Positions 51,937 to 59,842 of a DNA stretch of 64,000 bases are shown in pieces (the stretch's first letter is position 1; each line of letters begins with the position of its first letter). Position numbers and translations under genes: made by a program. The notes below the pieces were generated by a model. The model was not told where the DNA came from and made no database searches. It saw nothing but the letters and a program-made list of their open reading frames with translations. This stretch comes from Larkinella soli. Its GTDB lineage: Bacteria; Bacteroidota; Bacteroidia; Cytophagales; Spirosomataceae. The DNA is taken from assembly GCF_003703975.1 (NCBI RefSeq), contig NZ_QTJY01000008.1, positions 124,001 to 188,000 on the forward strand. Direction: 5' to 3'.

Positions 51937-51978
51937 GTTTGTGTCATGCCCGCACGACTGCGCAGGCATGACACAAAC
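51937..51978 (-). terminator. Terminator hairpin after the Lys-rich protein gene
   Basis: GTTTGTGTCATGCC and its exact complement form a 14-bp stem with an inner CGCA/TGCG pairing; on the minus strand it is followed by TTT. It lies 7 bp after the stop of the gene at 51986. Confidence 0.75.
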
Positions 51979-51985
51979 GACGGGA

Positions 51986-52366
51986 TCAGGCTTCCGTATT
52001 CTCGGCCAGCAGTTTCACACCGGTCGGTTTGGCGGAGTTTTTCCGGCCGACCGCCACCGGGCCTGCACTTTCCGGAGAAGCACTGTACAGGTCGGCCTGC
52101 TCGCTTTTCAGCGAGGGAGCCGGCCGGTCCTTCTTCTTTTTGTCGGCCTTTTTGGCCAGCGTCTTTACTTTCTTCCGGGATTTTTCGGCCTCTTTTTCTC
52201 TTTTCTTCTCCTCCTTCTTAAAGAGCTTCGTGAGTTTGTCGGCCAGTTTTTCCGCCGACTTTTCAATGGCTTTCTTTACTTTTTTGGACTGCCCTCCGAC
52301 CTCATTCACCCTGGTTTCAATCGAACCTGCAATATCCGAAGCCAACTTCTTTTTCCCTGCTTTCAT
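51986..52366 (-). CDS. Lysine-rich, coiled-coil hypothetical protein
   Basis: A 126-aa protein with about one third Lys and Glu/Asp in its first 80 residues (KKVKKAIEKSAEKLADKLTK, then KKEEKKREKEAEKSRKKVKT), predicted as a long charged helix or coiled coil, and a Pro/Ser-rich tail (DRPAPSLKSEQADLYSASPE). It has no signal peptide. The composition recalls histone-H1-like or nucleoid-associated basic proteins of Bacteroidota, but no specific family is identified. Single gene with its own terminator. Confidence 0.65.
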   Translation of the reverse strand: MKAGKKKLASDIAGSIETRVNEVGGQSKKVKKAIEKSAEKLADKLTKLFKKEEKKREKEAEKSRKKVKTLAKKADKKKKDRPAPSLKSEQADLYSASPESAGPVAVGRKNSAKPTGVKLLAENTEA

Positions 52367-52814
52367 AAAGCTGTAGGTTAATTTTTAGTGTCTACAAAAA
52401 AATCTACAAACCAATACGAAAAAAAGCTGGGAAACAAAAGTCCAATGTTAACTTTCTGTTAAGTTTTATACGAAATAAATTCCTGAAAGTCAAGCCATTC
52501 CGTATTTATTTTCCTCAACTCCTTTCCGACCGGACCTTCCCGGCGATAAAACTGGAAGGTCCGGTCGTCGCTCCTGGTCACGAACCGCCCGTACCGGCAG
52601 CGATCGTTCAGCGAACCGAAACCGTTTCCGAACCGTCGCGCTGCAGCGCACTGACCCGAATCGTTTTAACCACGGAATGGAGGGGAGAGTTTTGCGAAGT
52701 TTCTTCCGGTGCGGTCCGGATTTCGGGAAATTCTCAAGGGCAGAAAACAAAAGAGCCGGCTCCCAGCGGGAACCGGCTCTAACCTACAGTTAAACCTCTT
52801 AAATGAACACTACA
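52367..52814. other. 448-bp intergenic region
   Basis: The left 110 bp are AT-rich and must hold the promoter of the Lys-rich gene. The right end holds the minus-strand terminator at 52744-52780. Between them no coding frame with a recognisable product is seen. Confidence 0.5.
52744..52780 (-). terminator. Intrinsic terminator after the TonB-like gene
   Basis: Read on the minus strand: AGAGCCGG, inner CCC/GGG pairing, CCGGCTCT, then TTTTGTTTT. It lies 35 bp beyond the stop of the gene at 52815. Confidence 0.88.
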
Positions 52815-53150
52815 CTAATTGGAAGACTGGAATCGCAGACGAACCCACTGAACGTGGCCGGTTTCGGCCTCCGGCACCCGGAGTTTCCGGCCGGTCAGCC
52901 GGCGCACCAGCGTCTCGTTCAGTTCGGTATTCGCGGTATGGACCTGCAGATCGGCCAGGCGGTGGTCGGCGTCCAGTCGGAAGCTGACGACCACCACGCC
53001 GGACCGGCCGGAATCCCGGAGCAGGTCGGGGTAAACGATATATCTTGACAATTGGGCGGCAACGGTTTCCGTCGAGGGTTTGCGGGACGGACCGGCTACG
53101 GTCGCCGAAACGAGCAGCAGAAAAAGGGGAAGGATGCGAAAAGTTTTCAT
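52815..53150 (-). CDS. Small TonB C-terminal-like exported protein
   Basis: A 111-aa protein with a signal peptide (MKTFRILPLFLLLVSATVAG) and a compact domain like the TonB C terminus: LSRYIVYPDLLRDSGRSGVVVVSFRLDADHRLADLQV followed by NETLVRRLTGRKLRVPEAE. It has neither the long Pro-rich linker nor the N-terminal membrane anchor of a full TonB, so it would act free in the periplasm. The open frame begins at 53291 but ATG 53150 precedes the signal peptide. A terminator follows. Role unknown. Confidence 0.8.
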   Translation of the reverse strand: MKTFRILPLFLLLVSATVAGPSRKPSTETVAAQLSRYIVYPDLLRDSGRSGVVVVSFRLDADHRLADLQVHTANTELNETLVRRLTGRKLRVPEAETGHVQWVRLRFQSSN

Positions 53151-53430
53151 CGGATTTGTTGTGTGGATCATTGACGAATCAAAGGTACACAGCCTGCGCT
53201 GCGAAAAAGTCCTGCCGGAGAACGCGCTGATTGAAAGCCGATTATCCTCCGCCGAAACCGGGGTTTCAGCGGCTGTATTATTAAACGGCAAAACCGCCGT
53301 TCGGCCGGGCCTCCCCGTCGGCTCCGAAACGGCTCCGGATTATGTCCGGCGGGATTCGTCTTTCATCGGTCCAGGCCGGGCTTACGACCCCGGACGGCCC
53401 GGCGGCCGGCCACTCAACCGGCGGCCCGCC

Positions 53431-53438
53431 TATTTTTG
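53431..53438 (+). promoter_or_regulatory. -7 promoter element TATTTTTG
   Basis: Exact TAnnTTTG match, 20 bp before the ATG of the alpha/beta hydrolase at 53459. It rules out the longer reading frame from 53342. Confidence 0.6.
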
Positions 53439-53458
53439 TTTCGCCATACCAGCACATC

Positions 53459-54304
53459 ATGCAGACCGAAACCATTTATAAAACCGCTGCGGGAAAGCTA
53501 CAGGTTTTATCCCATTACGATACCGCCCTGGCAAACTGGCCGGTTCCGTTCGAAACCCAGACCCTATCGACCCGCCACGGCGACACCTTTCTGATCACCT
53601 GCGGCAAAGCGGGCGCTCCGGCGCTGGTGCTGCTGCACGGTGCCAATTCCAACGCGGTGTCCTGGATCAGAGACGTGGCGGAATATAGCAGACACTATAG
53701 CGTCTATCTGTTGGATCTACCCGGCGAACCCGGCAAAAGCGCCCCCAACCGGCTGCCGTTTCAGGGATACGGCTACGCCGAATGGCTGGAAGATGTGCGG
53801 ATCGGGCTGCGGCTGAAGCAGTTTTCGCTGGCCGGTCTCTCGCAGGGGGGCTGGACGGCGCTGCGCTATGCAACGCTGTATCCCGGGCGCATCGAGAAGC
53901 TCGTGCTGATCAATCCGGCAGGGGTGGTGCCGACCAATGCCTCTTTCACGCTGCGGGCCGTGTTCTTTTCCCTGTTTGGAAAAGCCGGTATCCGGCAGGT
54001 CAACCGGCTCGTCGTCGGTCGGCGGTCCGTCGACCCGAAGGCGCTGGCCTACATGGACACGGTGCTGGGGAACGTCCGGCCCCGGATCGAAAAGGAATAT
54101 CTCTTTACGGATGAGGAACTGGACCGGCTGACGATGCCGGTGCTGCTGCTGGCCGGAGCGCAGGACGTAACGCGGCCGGCGCAGGTCACTGCCGCCCGGC
54201 TCGCCCGCCATATCCTGCGGCTGAAAATCCGGATCATCCCCGGCATGGGGCATGTGCTGCTCGACGGCAGCCGGGATGTTCTGACCTTTCTGGAGGGGCG
54301 CTGA
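53459..54304 (+). CDS. Alpha/beta hydrolase
   Basis: A 281-aa alpha/beta hydrolase. The oxyanion block is LVLLHGANSNAVSW, the nucleophile elbow AGLSQGGW holds the catalytic Ser, the acid lies in LLLAGAQDVTRP, and the His in IIPGMGHVLLDG. A short lid region (about 150-210) is present. No signal peptide, so cytoplasmic. Substrate unknown; such proteins are esterases, lactonases or C-C hydrolases. Start ATG 53459 is set by the -7 element just upstream. It ends 12 bp from a convergent histidine kinase gene. Confidence 0.92.
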   Translation: MQTETIYKTAAGKLQVLSHYDTALANWPVPFETQTLSTRHGDTFLITCGKAGAPALVLLHGANSNAVSWIRDVAEYSRHYSVYLLDLPGEPGKSAPNRLPFQGYGYAEWLEDVRIGLRLKQFSLAGLSQGGWTALRYATLYPGRIEKLVLINPAGVVPTNASFTLRAVFFSLFGKAGIRQVNRLVVGRRSVDPKALAYMDTVLGNVRPRIEKEYLFTDEELDRLTMPVLLLAGAQDVTRPAQVTAARLARHILRLKIRIIPGMGHVLLDGSRDVLTFLEGR

Positions 54305-54316
54305 GCGATGGCCGCA

Positions 54317-55858
54317 TCAGGCCGGAAGATAGACCAGGAAGGTGGTACCGCGGTTGGGTTCGCTGCGGGCGGTGATGGCTCCGCCATGGTTGTCGACGAC
54401 CTTGCGGCAGATGCTGAGCCCGAGGCCGCTGCCGGCGTACTGGCTCTTTCCGTGCAGCCGCCTGAAGACCTGAAAAATGCGGTCGCGGTATTTTTCGTCG
54501 AAGCCGATGCCGTTGTCGACCACCCGGATTTCCCAGAGGGTTTCGGGCGGATCGGTAAAGCGGTCGGAGGTTATGGACGGGTCCAGTTCGCCCTTATGAA
54601 TTCTCCGGCCGGAAATCCAGACCTGACAGGGCACATCGCCCTTCCTGAATTTTACGGCGTTGGAAAGCAGTTGGTAGAACAGTTGATAAAGCTGGGCCGA
54701 ATCCCCCGCCACCTCGGGCAGTTCCGTGGTATGGATGACGGCTTCGGCCAGGATGTCGGCATTCCGGAGGTCTTCGGTGATGCGGCCCAGCAAGCCGTCG
54801 AGCGATACCCGCTGGAACGTTTCCGTGCGGTTGAGAATGCGGGAGTAGGTAAGCAGGTCGGCCACGAGGTTCGACATCCGGGCCGCAGCCGACTGGATGC
54901 GGTTGATGAGCTCACGGTTGCCCGAATCCTCCACCAGGGCGGGCTGGAGGCTGAGGGCTTTCCCGAAGAGCTGAATTTTCCGGAGCGGCTCCTGCAGATC
55001 ATGCGAAACCATATGAATCATTTCCTGGGCCTGTTCGCGCGCGAACGTGAGTTCACGAACCGCCTTCTGGGCGTCGAGCCGGGCCTGCCGGATGGGCGTT
55101 GCATCCATAATCATCGCCACGACGCCGTTCCGGCCCTGCGGCCAGGCCGACACGTCGAGCCAGCGGTGGATGCCGTCGCCGTCATACTGAAACTCCCGCC
55201 GGGCAGACTGGCGGTTTCCGGCCACCTGCGCAAACAGGTCGAACAGCCGAAACCGGCGGTATTGGGGCAGTTTTTGGCCGAGCGGGCCGCCGTCGAGCAG
55301 ATACTCCAGCGACCATCCGAATAAAATGGAAGTGGCCTGGTTGGAAAACAGAACCCGGAAATCGTCGACCACGCCCCCGGGGCCGGGAATGGGTTCGAGC
55401 ACCATCATGCTGACCGGCGAAGCGTCGAACATCCTCCCGAAAACCGGGTGTTCCTGCTGCATCGGGCTGAGGTCTTCGTACGACAGCACCAGCCCGTCGC
55501 CCTGCCAGACGGCCCGGAGGCTGAGCCAGCAGGGCCGGCCGTCGACCGGATGCGCAAAGCCGGTCTGGAAAGGCTGCCCCGTTTCGGCCACGCGCACGAG
55601 CGCCCCCGTCAGCTCGGAGACGGAGGCCGGAAAGCCGTGTTCCGTCAGGGTCCGGCGGAGCAGTTCGTCCGGGGGCCGCTGCAGGAGAAGCGCGTAAGCC
55701 TGGTTTACTTCAAGGGCCTGAAAATCGGAAATCCGGTTCTGATGGTCCCGAATGGGCCGAAAAAAAGCCATGGCGACCGCCGTGGCGTCCACCATCGACC
55801 GCAATACCTCAGCCTGTTGCTGAATCGGGGTAATCGTATCCGTAGGTTGGGAAGTCAT
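54317..55858 (-). CDS. Soluble PAS-domain sensor histidine kinase
   Basis: A 513-aa kinase without membrane helices. Two PAS domains (about 15-135 and 140-260) precede a HisKA domain with His286 in MVSHDLQEPLRKIQLF and a HATPase_c domain: N box LFYQLLSNAVKF, G1 DNGIGFDEKYRDRIFQVF, G2 GSGLGLSICRKVVDNHGG. It is of the PAS-type phytochrome-like kinase class common in Spirosoma relatives. No response regulator lies next to it, so it is an orphan; the cofactor and signal of its PAS domains are unknown. Start ATG 55858. Confidence 0.93.
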   Translation of the reverse strand: MTSQPTDTITPIQQQAEVLRSMVDATAVAMAFFRPIRDHQNRISDFQALEVNQAYALLLQRPPDELLRRTLTEHGFPASVSELTGALVRVAETGQPFQTGFAHPVDGRPCWLSLRAVWQGDGLVLSYEDLSPMQQEHPVFGRMFDASPVSMMVLEPIPGPGGVVDDFRVLFSNQATSILFGWSLEYLLDGGPLGQKLPQYRRFRLFDLFAQVAGNRQSARREFQYDGDGIHRWLDVSAWPQGRNGVVAMIMDATPIRQARLDAQKAVRELTFAREQAQEMIHMVSHDLQEPLRKIQLFGKALSLQPALVEDSGNRELINRIQSAAARMSNLVADLLTYSRILNRTETFQRVSLDGLLGRITEDLRNADILAEAVIHTTELPEVAGDSAQLYQLFYQLLSNAVKFRKGDVPCQVWISGRRIHKGELDPSITSDRFTDPPETLWEIRVVDNGIGFDEKYRDRIFQVFRRLHGKSQYAGSGLGLSICRKVVDNHGGAITARSEPNRGTTFLVYLPA

Positions 55859-56052
55859 GCACTGCGTCCGTTAAGAACGGCGCAACTTAACACCAAACTA
55901 TTTATCAGACAAATTTAATTATCCAATGGATCCTTCCAGACGGAAACAAATCCGCCTTCAATGGGTCTACACAGAGTATAAATACCGAATTTGAAAATGA
56001 AAAATTATTCAGTCTGGCGCCGAATAAACAGACACAATAAGGTAGAAAATAC

Positions 56053-56577
56053 TCATTCTGCCGTCCGGTATTTGTCCTGAACATGCTGGTGAAACCATCG
56101 GCCCAGAGCGAGCGTGACGCCCAGCAGCCCCGTGATCCACATCAGACCGGTCGTGCTCAGATACGACCAGTTTTTCGTCCCGATGCCGTTCATGAGCGAC
56201 ATGAGCAGCAGGACCATGCCCAGGCCCATCATCAGGGCGTTGCCGAGGTTCCGGCGGTAGGCCTGCCGCAGGTCGTAGGCTCCGTAAGCCTTGTTCCGGA
56301 ACTCGAAAACGATGTCGTCGAGGCTGGCCTGCTGGAGCTGCTCGTCGGACAGGGTCAGTTCACAGCGGTAGGTTTCGCTCAGGTGCCGGACAGCGATGGC
56401 GTTGGCGTCCATCAGCACTTTATCGAGGGCCGATTCGAAGGGCAGGCCGATCCATACATAGTGTTCGATTTCGCAGGCCAGATGGTCGACCAGTTCGCTC
56501 AGGAGCGCATCGCCCGAACCGTTGCGGAGCAGGTGGCCCTGTACTTTCGCTAATTGCTGCGGAGTAAGCTTTGTCAT
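56053..56577 (-). CDS. Membrane protein with a TonB-type N-terminal motif
   Basis: A 174-aa protein. Residues 1-85 form a soluble helical domain (LVDHLACEIEHYVWIGLPFE) like those found with PadR regulators in Bacteroidota; then FEFRNKAYGAYDLRQAYRRN, nearly identical to the motif that opens energy transducer TonB proteins of this phylum, followed by two membrane helices (about 111-128 and 138-158). It is encoded 35 bp downstream of a PadR regulator and is probably co-expressed with it. Function unknown; the TonB-like motif suggests contact with the ExbB/ExbD machinery, by inference. Confidence 0.75.
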   Translation of the reverse strand: MTKLTPQQLAKVQGHLLRNGSGDALLSELVDHLACEIEHYVWIGLPFESALDKVLMDANAIAVRHLSETYRCELTLSDEQLQQASLDDIVFEFRNKAYGAYDLRQAYRRNLGNALMMGLGMVLLLMSLMNGIGTKNWSYLSTTGLMWITGLLGVTLALGRWFHQHVQDKYRTAE

Positions 56578-56612
56578 GGTGTTCTTGCGTTTGTCGACTA
56601 ACCATTTCTTTT

Positions 56613-56969
56613 TTAGCGGCTTACGGAAGCCAGCGACGGCGGGGGCTGCAAAAGGGTACGCATCACTTCGACGAACCGTTCAAACTCCGAAACCTTCTGA
56701 ACGGCGGTTTCACTGCCGCGCGGAGTCAGGGAATAATACTTCCGCAGCCGTCCGTCGACCTCGACCGATTCGGTCACCAGAAATCCTTCCTGTTCCAGTT
56801 TGTGCAGCACCGGATACAGTGCCCCGAACGTCAGGGTCACTTCTCCCTGCGTCCGCTCCTTAACCGACTGCGTGATTTCATACCCATACATGCGGCCGTG
56901 TTCAGACAGCAGTTTAAGAACGATGGTTTTCAAAGTACCACGCAAAAATTCATTTCCGGATGATTCCAT
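56613..56969 (-). CDS. PadR-family transcriptional regulator
   Basis: A 118-aa regulator of the PadR family: a winged helix (FLRGTLKTIVLKLLSEHGRMYGYEITQSV, TFGALYPVLHKLEQEGFLVTESV, GRLRKYYSLTPRG) and a short C-terminal dimerisation helix. The open frame extends to 57026 but ATG 56969 (MESSGNEFLRG) fits the family. It probably represses its own operon with the membrane protein at 56053. This pairing of a short PadR with a membrane partner is common in Bacteroidota. Confidence 0.92.
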   Translation of the reverse strand: MESSGNEFLRGTLKTIVLKLLSEHGRMYGYEITQSVKERTQGEVTLTFGALYPVLHKLEQEGFLVTESVEVDGRLRKYYSLTPRGSETAVQKVSEFERFVEVMRTLLQPPPSLASVSR

Positions 56970-57254
56970 AGCTGACAGTGGATGAAGCTCCTCGATTGTT
57001 GAAAGTAAATATATGAAGGTTGCCAATATATCCTACTAAAAACAGCTTAATTTTTTAAACGACCGAATATTTTTATTCATAGGACAACCCGGTCGCCGAA
57101 TAATAAATTAAAACGTGTCGATACATCTAACTTAGGCAACGGCCTGCCTCAACCTTTTCATTTCGAATATATTGCCGCGCTTTTCAGGTACGGACAGGCA
57201 ACCTTTTCCAACCCTGCTTCGTATCCGTTCAGATTTAACCAAAACCTCTCTCTC

Positions 57255-58292
57255 ATGCAGCACAAATTCACATTTCTCCGGTCTATGCGGGCACTCCTGC
57301 TGGCCGGAATCAGCGCCCTTGTGGTCAGTAGTTGCGTCCAGGATCACAAGGTTCCGCAGCCCACCAAACTCAGCGGCAGCGGCTTTGCCGCCGGACTCAA
57401 GTTTCCCATCGGCCTGACGGTCGGAAAAGGCGAGGTGCTCTTCGTCACCGAAACCGGAACGGGGAACAACGACGGTCAGGTGACGGCCATCACCCCGGAC
57501 GGGCAGAAATACCCGGTCATCACGGGCTTCCCCTCCGTGATCAGCCCCGAAGGCAGCCCGGCCGGTCTGGCGCACCTGAAATACAAGGACGGCAAGCTGT
57601 ACATTCTGCACGGGATTCTGGGCCGCCTGTATGTCTACGACATTTCCGCCTTCACACCGGGCGTGACCCCGGCGGTGGCGGCCGGCGGCCTGCCTTTCGA
57701 GGACATCGCCGGGTTTGTGGCCTCCATCGATTTTACGACCCTGAATTTCCCCGACACGGGCGAATCCGACCCCTATAATCTGACGTTCGGTCCCGACGGC
57801 AAAATTTACATTACGGACGCCGGCGCCAACATCGTGATCCGGCGGAACAGCGTCGGCAGCTTCGAGGTGTTCGCCACGGTTCCGAGCATCGCGACCGGTA
57901 TCGTCTCAGGTGGCCCCCCGACAGTAGAATCGGTGCCGACCGGCATCGTGTATGACGGCAGCAAGTTCCTGGTGACCTCCCTGACGGGCCTTCCCTTCCC
58001 GGCTGGTGTGGCAAAAATTTTCCAGATCACGCCCGCCGGCGCCCTAACCGACTACAAAACCGGTTTTACGGGCCTGACCGACATCATCCTGTCGCCGGGT
58101 AACAAGCCGGTCGTGACCGAGTTCGGCTTCGGCCCTCCGGGCGGCCGGGTCGCCAGCGGTGAGGATGCCGCCGTGACGCTGCTTTCTCCCGTTGCCACCG
58201 CCGTCAGCATCGAACTGAGCCTGACCTTCCCCGACACGTATTACGTCCTGAGCTACGGCCCGGGGACGATCCAGAAAGTGACCGCCGAATAA
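57255..58292 (+). CDS. ScyD/ScyE-family lipoprotein
   Basis: A 345-aa exported lipoprotein (signal ending ALVVSSC, Cys27). The rest forms a six-bladed, NHL/SMP30-like propeller with KFPIGLTVGKGEVLFVTETG, SPAGLAHLKYKDGKLYIL, NLTFGPDGKIYITDAGANIV and SVPTGIVYDGSKFLVTSLTG, matching the ScyD/ScyE family. In cyanobacteria that family is linked with scytonemin biosynthesis; in Bacteroidota it is a widespread surface protein without known role. It has a strong terminator 16 bp after the stop. Confidence 0.88.
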   Translation: MQHKFTFLRSMRALLLAGISALVVSSCVQDHKVPQPTKLSGSGFAAGLKFPIGLTVGKGEVLFVTETGTGNNDGQVTAITPDGQKYPVITGFPSVISPEGSPAGLAHLKYKDGKLYILHGILGRLYVYDISAFTPGVTPAVAAGGLPFEDIAGFVASIDFTTLNFPDTGESDPYNLTFGPDGKIYITDAGANIVIRRNSVGSFEVFATVPSIATGIVSGGPPTVESVPTGIVYDGSKFLVTSLTGLPFPAGVAKIFQITPAGALTDYKTGFTGLTDIILSPGNKPVVTEFGFGPPGGRVASGEDAAVTLLSPVATAVSIELSLTFPDTYYVLSYGPGTIQKVTAE

Positions 58293-58307
58293 GGCAAACC
58301 CGTTAAC

Positions 58308-58366
58308 AAAAAACGGTCGGACGCCGGGGCGCTCCCGTTGGGAACTCCGGCATCCGGCCGTTTTTT
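58308..58366. terminator. Terminator between the ScyD-like and oxidoreductase genes
   Basis: AAAAAACGG pairs with CCGTTTTTT around an inner stem GCCGG/CCGGC and further GGGAGCG-type pairing. It serves the plus-strand ScyD-like gene; the A run also suits the convergent oxidoreductase gene ending at 58376. Confidence 0.88.
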
Positions 58367-58375
58367 GTTGGGGCT

Positions 58376-59527
58376 TCAGATTCCTTCTTCCGTCCGTTCG
58401 AGCGCCGACCCGATGATCCGGGCCGCCGACCGCACCGCAATCGTAAAGCCGAAAAAAGGCCCGAATGTCCGGCTCGCCGGCAAACTGCTGAAGTACAGGC
58501 CCGGCACCGAACTCTGGAAAGCCGGATCGAGGACCGGGAAACCCTGCTCGACGGCCAGTTCCCGCACCAGCGACGCATCCAGAAACGGCAGCCCCCGGAT
58601 ATCCACCTGGTAGCCCGTCGCGGCAATCACTTCATCGACCGGCAGGACTTTCCCCGAATCAAGGCCCACCAGCAGGCTTCCGTCCGGCTGGAGCGCCACC
58701 CGGTTCACCTGCGTGCGCGGATGCAGCCGCACCTGCGGCCCCGCGATCCGGTTTTCCAGCCAGGGTTCGAGCTGAAGCCGCCCCTCTCTCCAGAGATGGG
58801 CCCGGTGTTCTTCCTGCTGCTCATCGGAGAGCTGACGGAACCAGGACGGATTGTCGACCATCCCATCGACCAGCGGTTCAACCCACGACCAGTCGGAGGG
58901 GGTAAAGCGGGGGGTATCGTGCCGGTAACTGAGGTCGATGCGCGCGGCTCCGGCTTCGCTCAGGAGAGCCGCCCATTCGAAGGCACTCTGCCGCCCGCCG
59001 ACGATCAGCACCCGCCGGTCCCGGTAAGCTCCCGGATCGACGGCATCGCGCGTGTGCCGGATGCGGCCGGGCGGAGTCAATGCCAGCAGCGCCGGGGGGA
59101 TATGGGCGAAGGAATAAAAGCCGGTGGCCACCACCACGCGCCGGGCCAGCACCCGGCTGCCGTCGTCGAGCGTCACCCGAAAACCGCCGTCTTCGCGCCG
59201 GACGGCGGTGACCCGGGCGGGCCGGGCCGCAATGTCGGCCCGGTTCGTAAACCAGTCGGTATAGTTCAGATACGTTTCGCGGGAAATCGGCTTGACGGCG
59301 GCCGGGTTCTCTCCCCGTTCCAGAAAAAACCGTTCGAGCGTAAACCGGCCGTCGGGGTCGAGGTGCCAGCCCACCCCCGACCGCAGCAGCATACCGGGGG
59401 GCATATGGTTCCGCCAGAATTCCATCGGCCGGCCGATCAGCCGGAAATCAAGGTTGCGCCGACGCAGGTAAGCCGCCAGGCTCAGTCCAAACGGACCGGC
59501 CCCGACAATCAGGGTCCGGGTTTCCAG
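58376..59527 (-). CDS. FAD-dependent NAD(P)-binding oxidoreductase with CTG start or 5' frameshift
   Basis: A flavin oxidoreductase of the Pyr_redox/SidA-like group. The reading frame continues upstream of the first ATG (59425): TLIVGAGPFGLSLAAYL, the FAD-binding Rossmann motif, is encoded at 59460-59516, so the protein must start earlier. In that frame the only candidate after an upstream TGA is CTG at 59527 (383 aa). Alternatively an ATG at 59552 (MKLQTTNHP) would join after a one-base shift. Further motifs: VVVATGFYSF, VLIVGGRQSAFEWA (NAD(P)-binding) and VIAATGYQVD. No partner gene gives a substrate. See the findings. Confidence 0.75.
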   Translation of the reverse strand: METRTLIVGAGPFGLSLAAYLRRRNLDFRLIGRPMEFWRNHMPPGMLLRSGVGWHLDPDGRFTLERFFLERGENPAAVKPISRETYLNYTDWFTNRADIAARPARVTAVRREDGGFRVTLDDGSRVLARRVVVATGFYSFAHIPPALLALTPPGRIRHTRDAVDPGAYRDRRVLIVGGRQSAFEWAALLSEAGAARIDLSYRHDTPRFTPSDWSWVEPLVDGMVDNPSWFRQLSDEQQEEHRAHLWREGRLQLEPWLENRIAGPQVRLHPRTQVNRVALQPDGSLLVGLDSGKVLPVDEVIAATGYQVDIRGLPFLDASLVRELAVEQGFPVLDPAFQSSVPGLYFSSLPASRTFGPFFGFTIAVRSAARIIGSALERTEEGI

Positions 59528-59583
59528 GGTGGTTCGTTGTTTGCAGTTTCATACTTCGGGGAAACAAGATAAGAAATATCGCC

Positions 59584-59789
59584 GGAAGACCACCCTCCGG
59601 CCCTCTCCCTGGTAAGGAGGGGGTGTTTTTGTCTTCCCGTGCTTTTGTCATCCCGAGGAACGAGGAACCTTGTGCTTCGGCACTCATGGTGACCGGTTAT
59701 TGGGCCAAAAGATCCCTCCTGCGTCGGGATGTCAAAGAGTGGCGCAGCAAAGCCCCTCCCTGGCAAGGAGGGGTTGGGGGTGGTCTTCC
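59584..59789. repeat. Composite repeat with inverted ends GGAAGACCACCC / GGGTGGTCTTCC
   Basis: The 12-bp ends are perfectly inverted. Inside each end lies a CTCCCTGGTAAGGAGG-type hairpin of the same family as copies 1-4, and between them segments related to CATCCCGAGGAACGAGG and GATCCCTCCTGCGTCGGGATG, another inverted pair. No coding content. It separates the oxidoreductase gene from the M20 peptidase gene. Confidence 0.8.
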
Positions 59790-59842
59790 GCGACGCTTCC
59801 GTCATTTCAGCCACAAGTAAAATGACGGAAGCCGGTTGGGTT

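Noticed and set aside
52490-52750. Possible 86-aa minus-strand gene in the 52.4-52.8 kb spacer.
   Set aside because: Arg/Ser/Pro-rich translation, no family, and the AT/GC pattern does not look coding.
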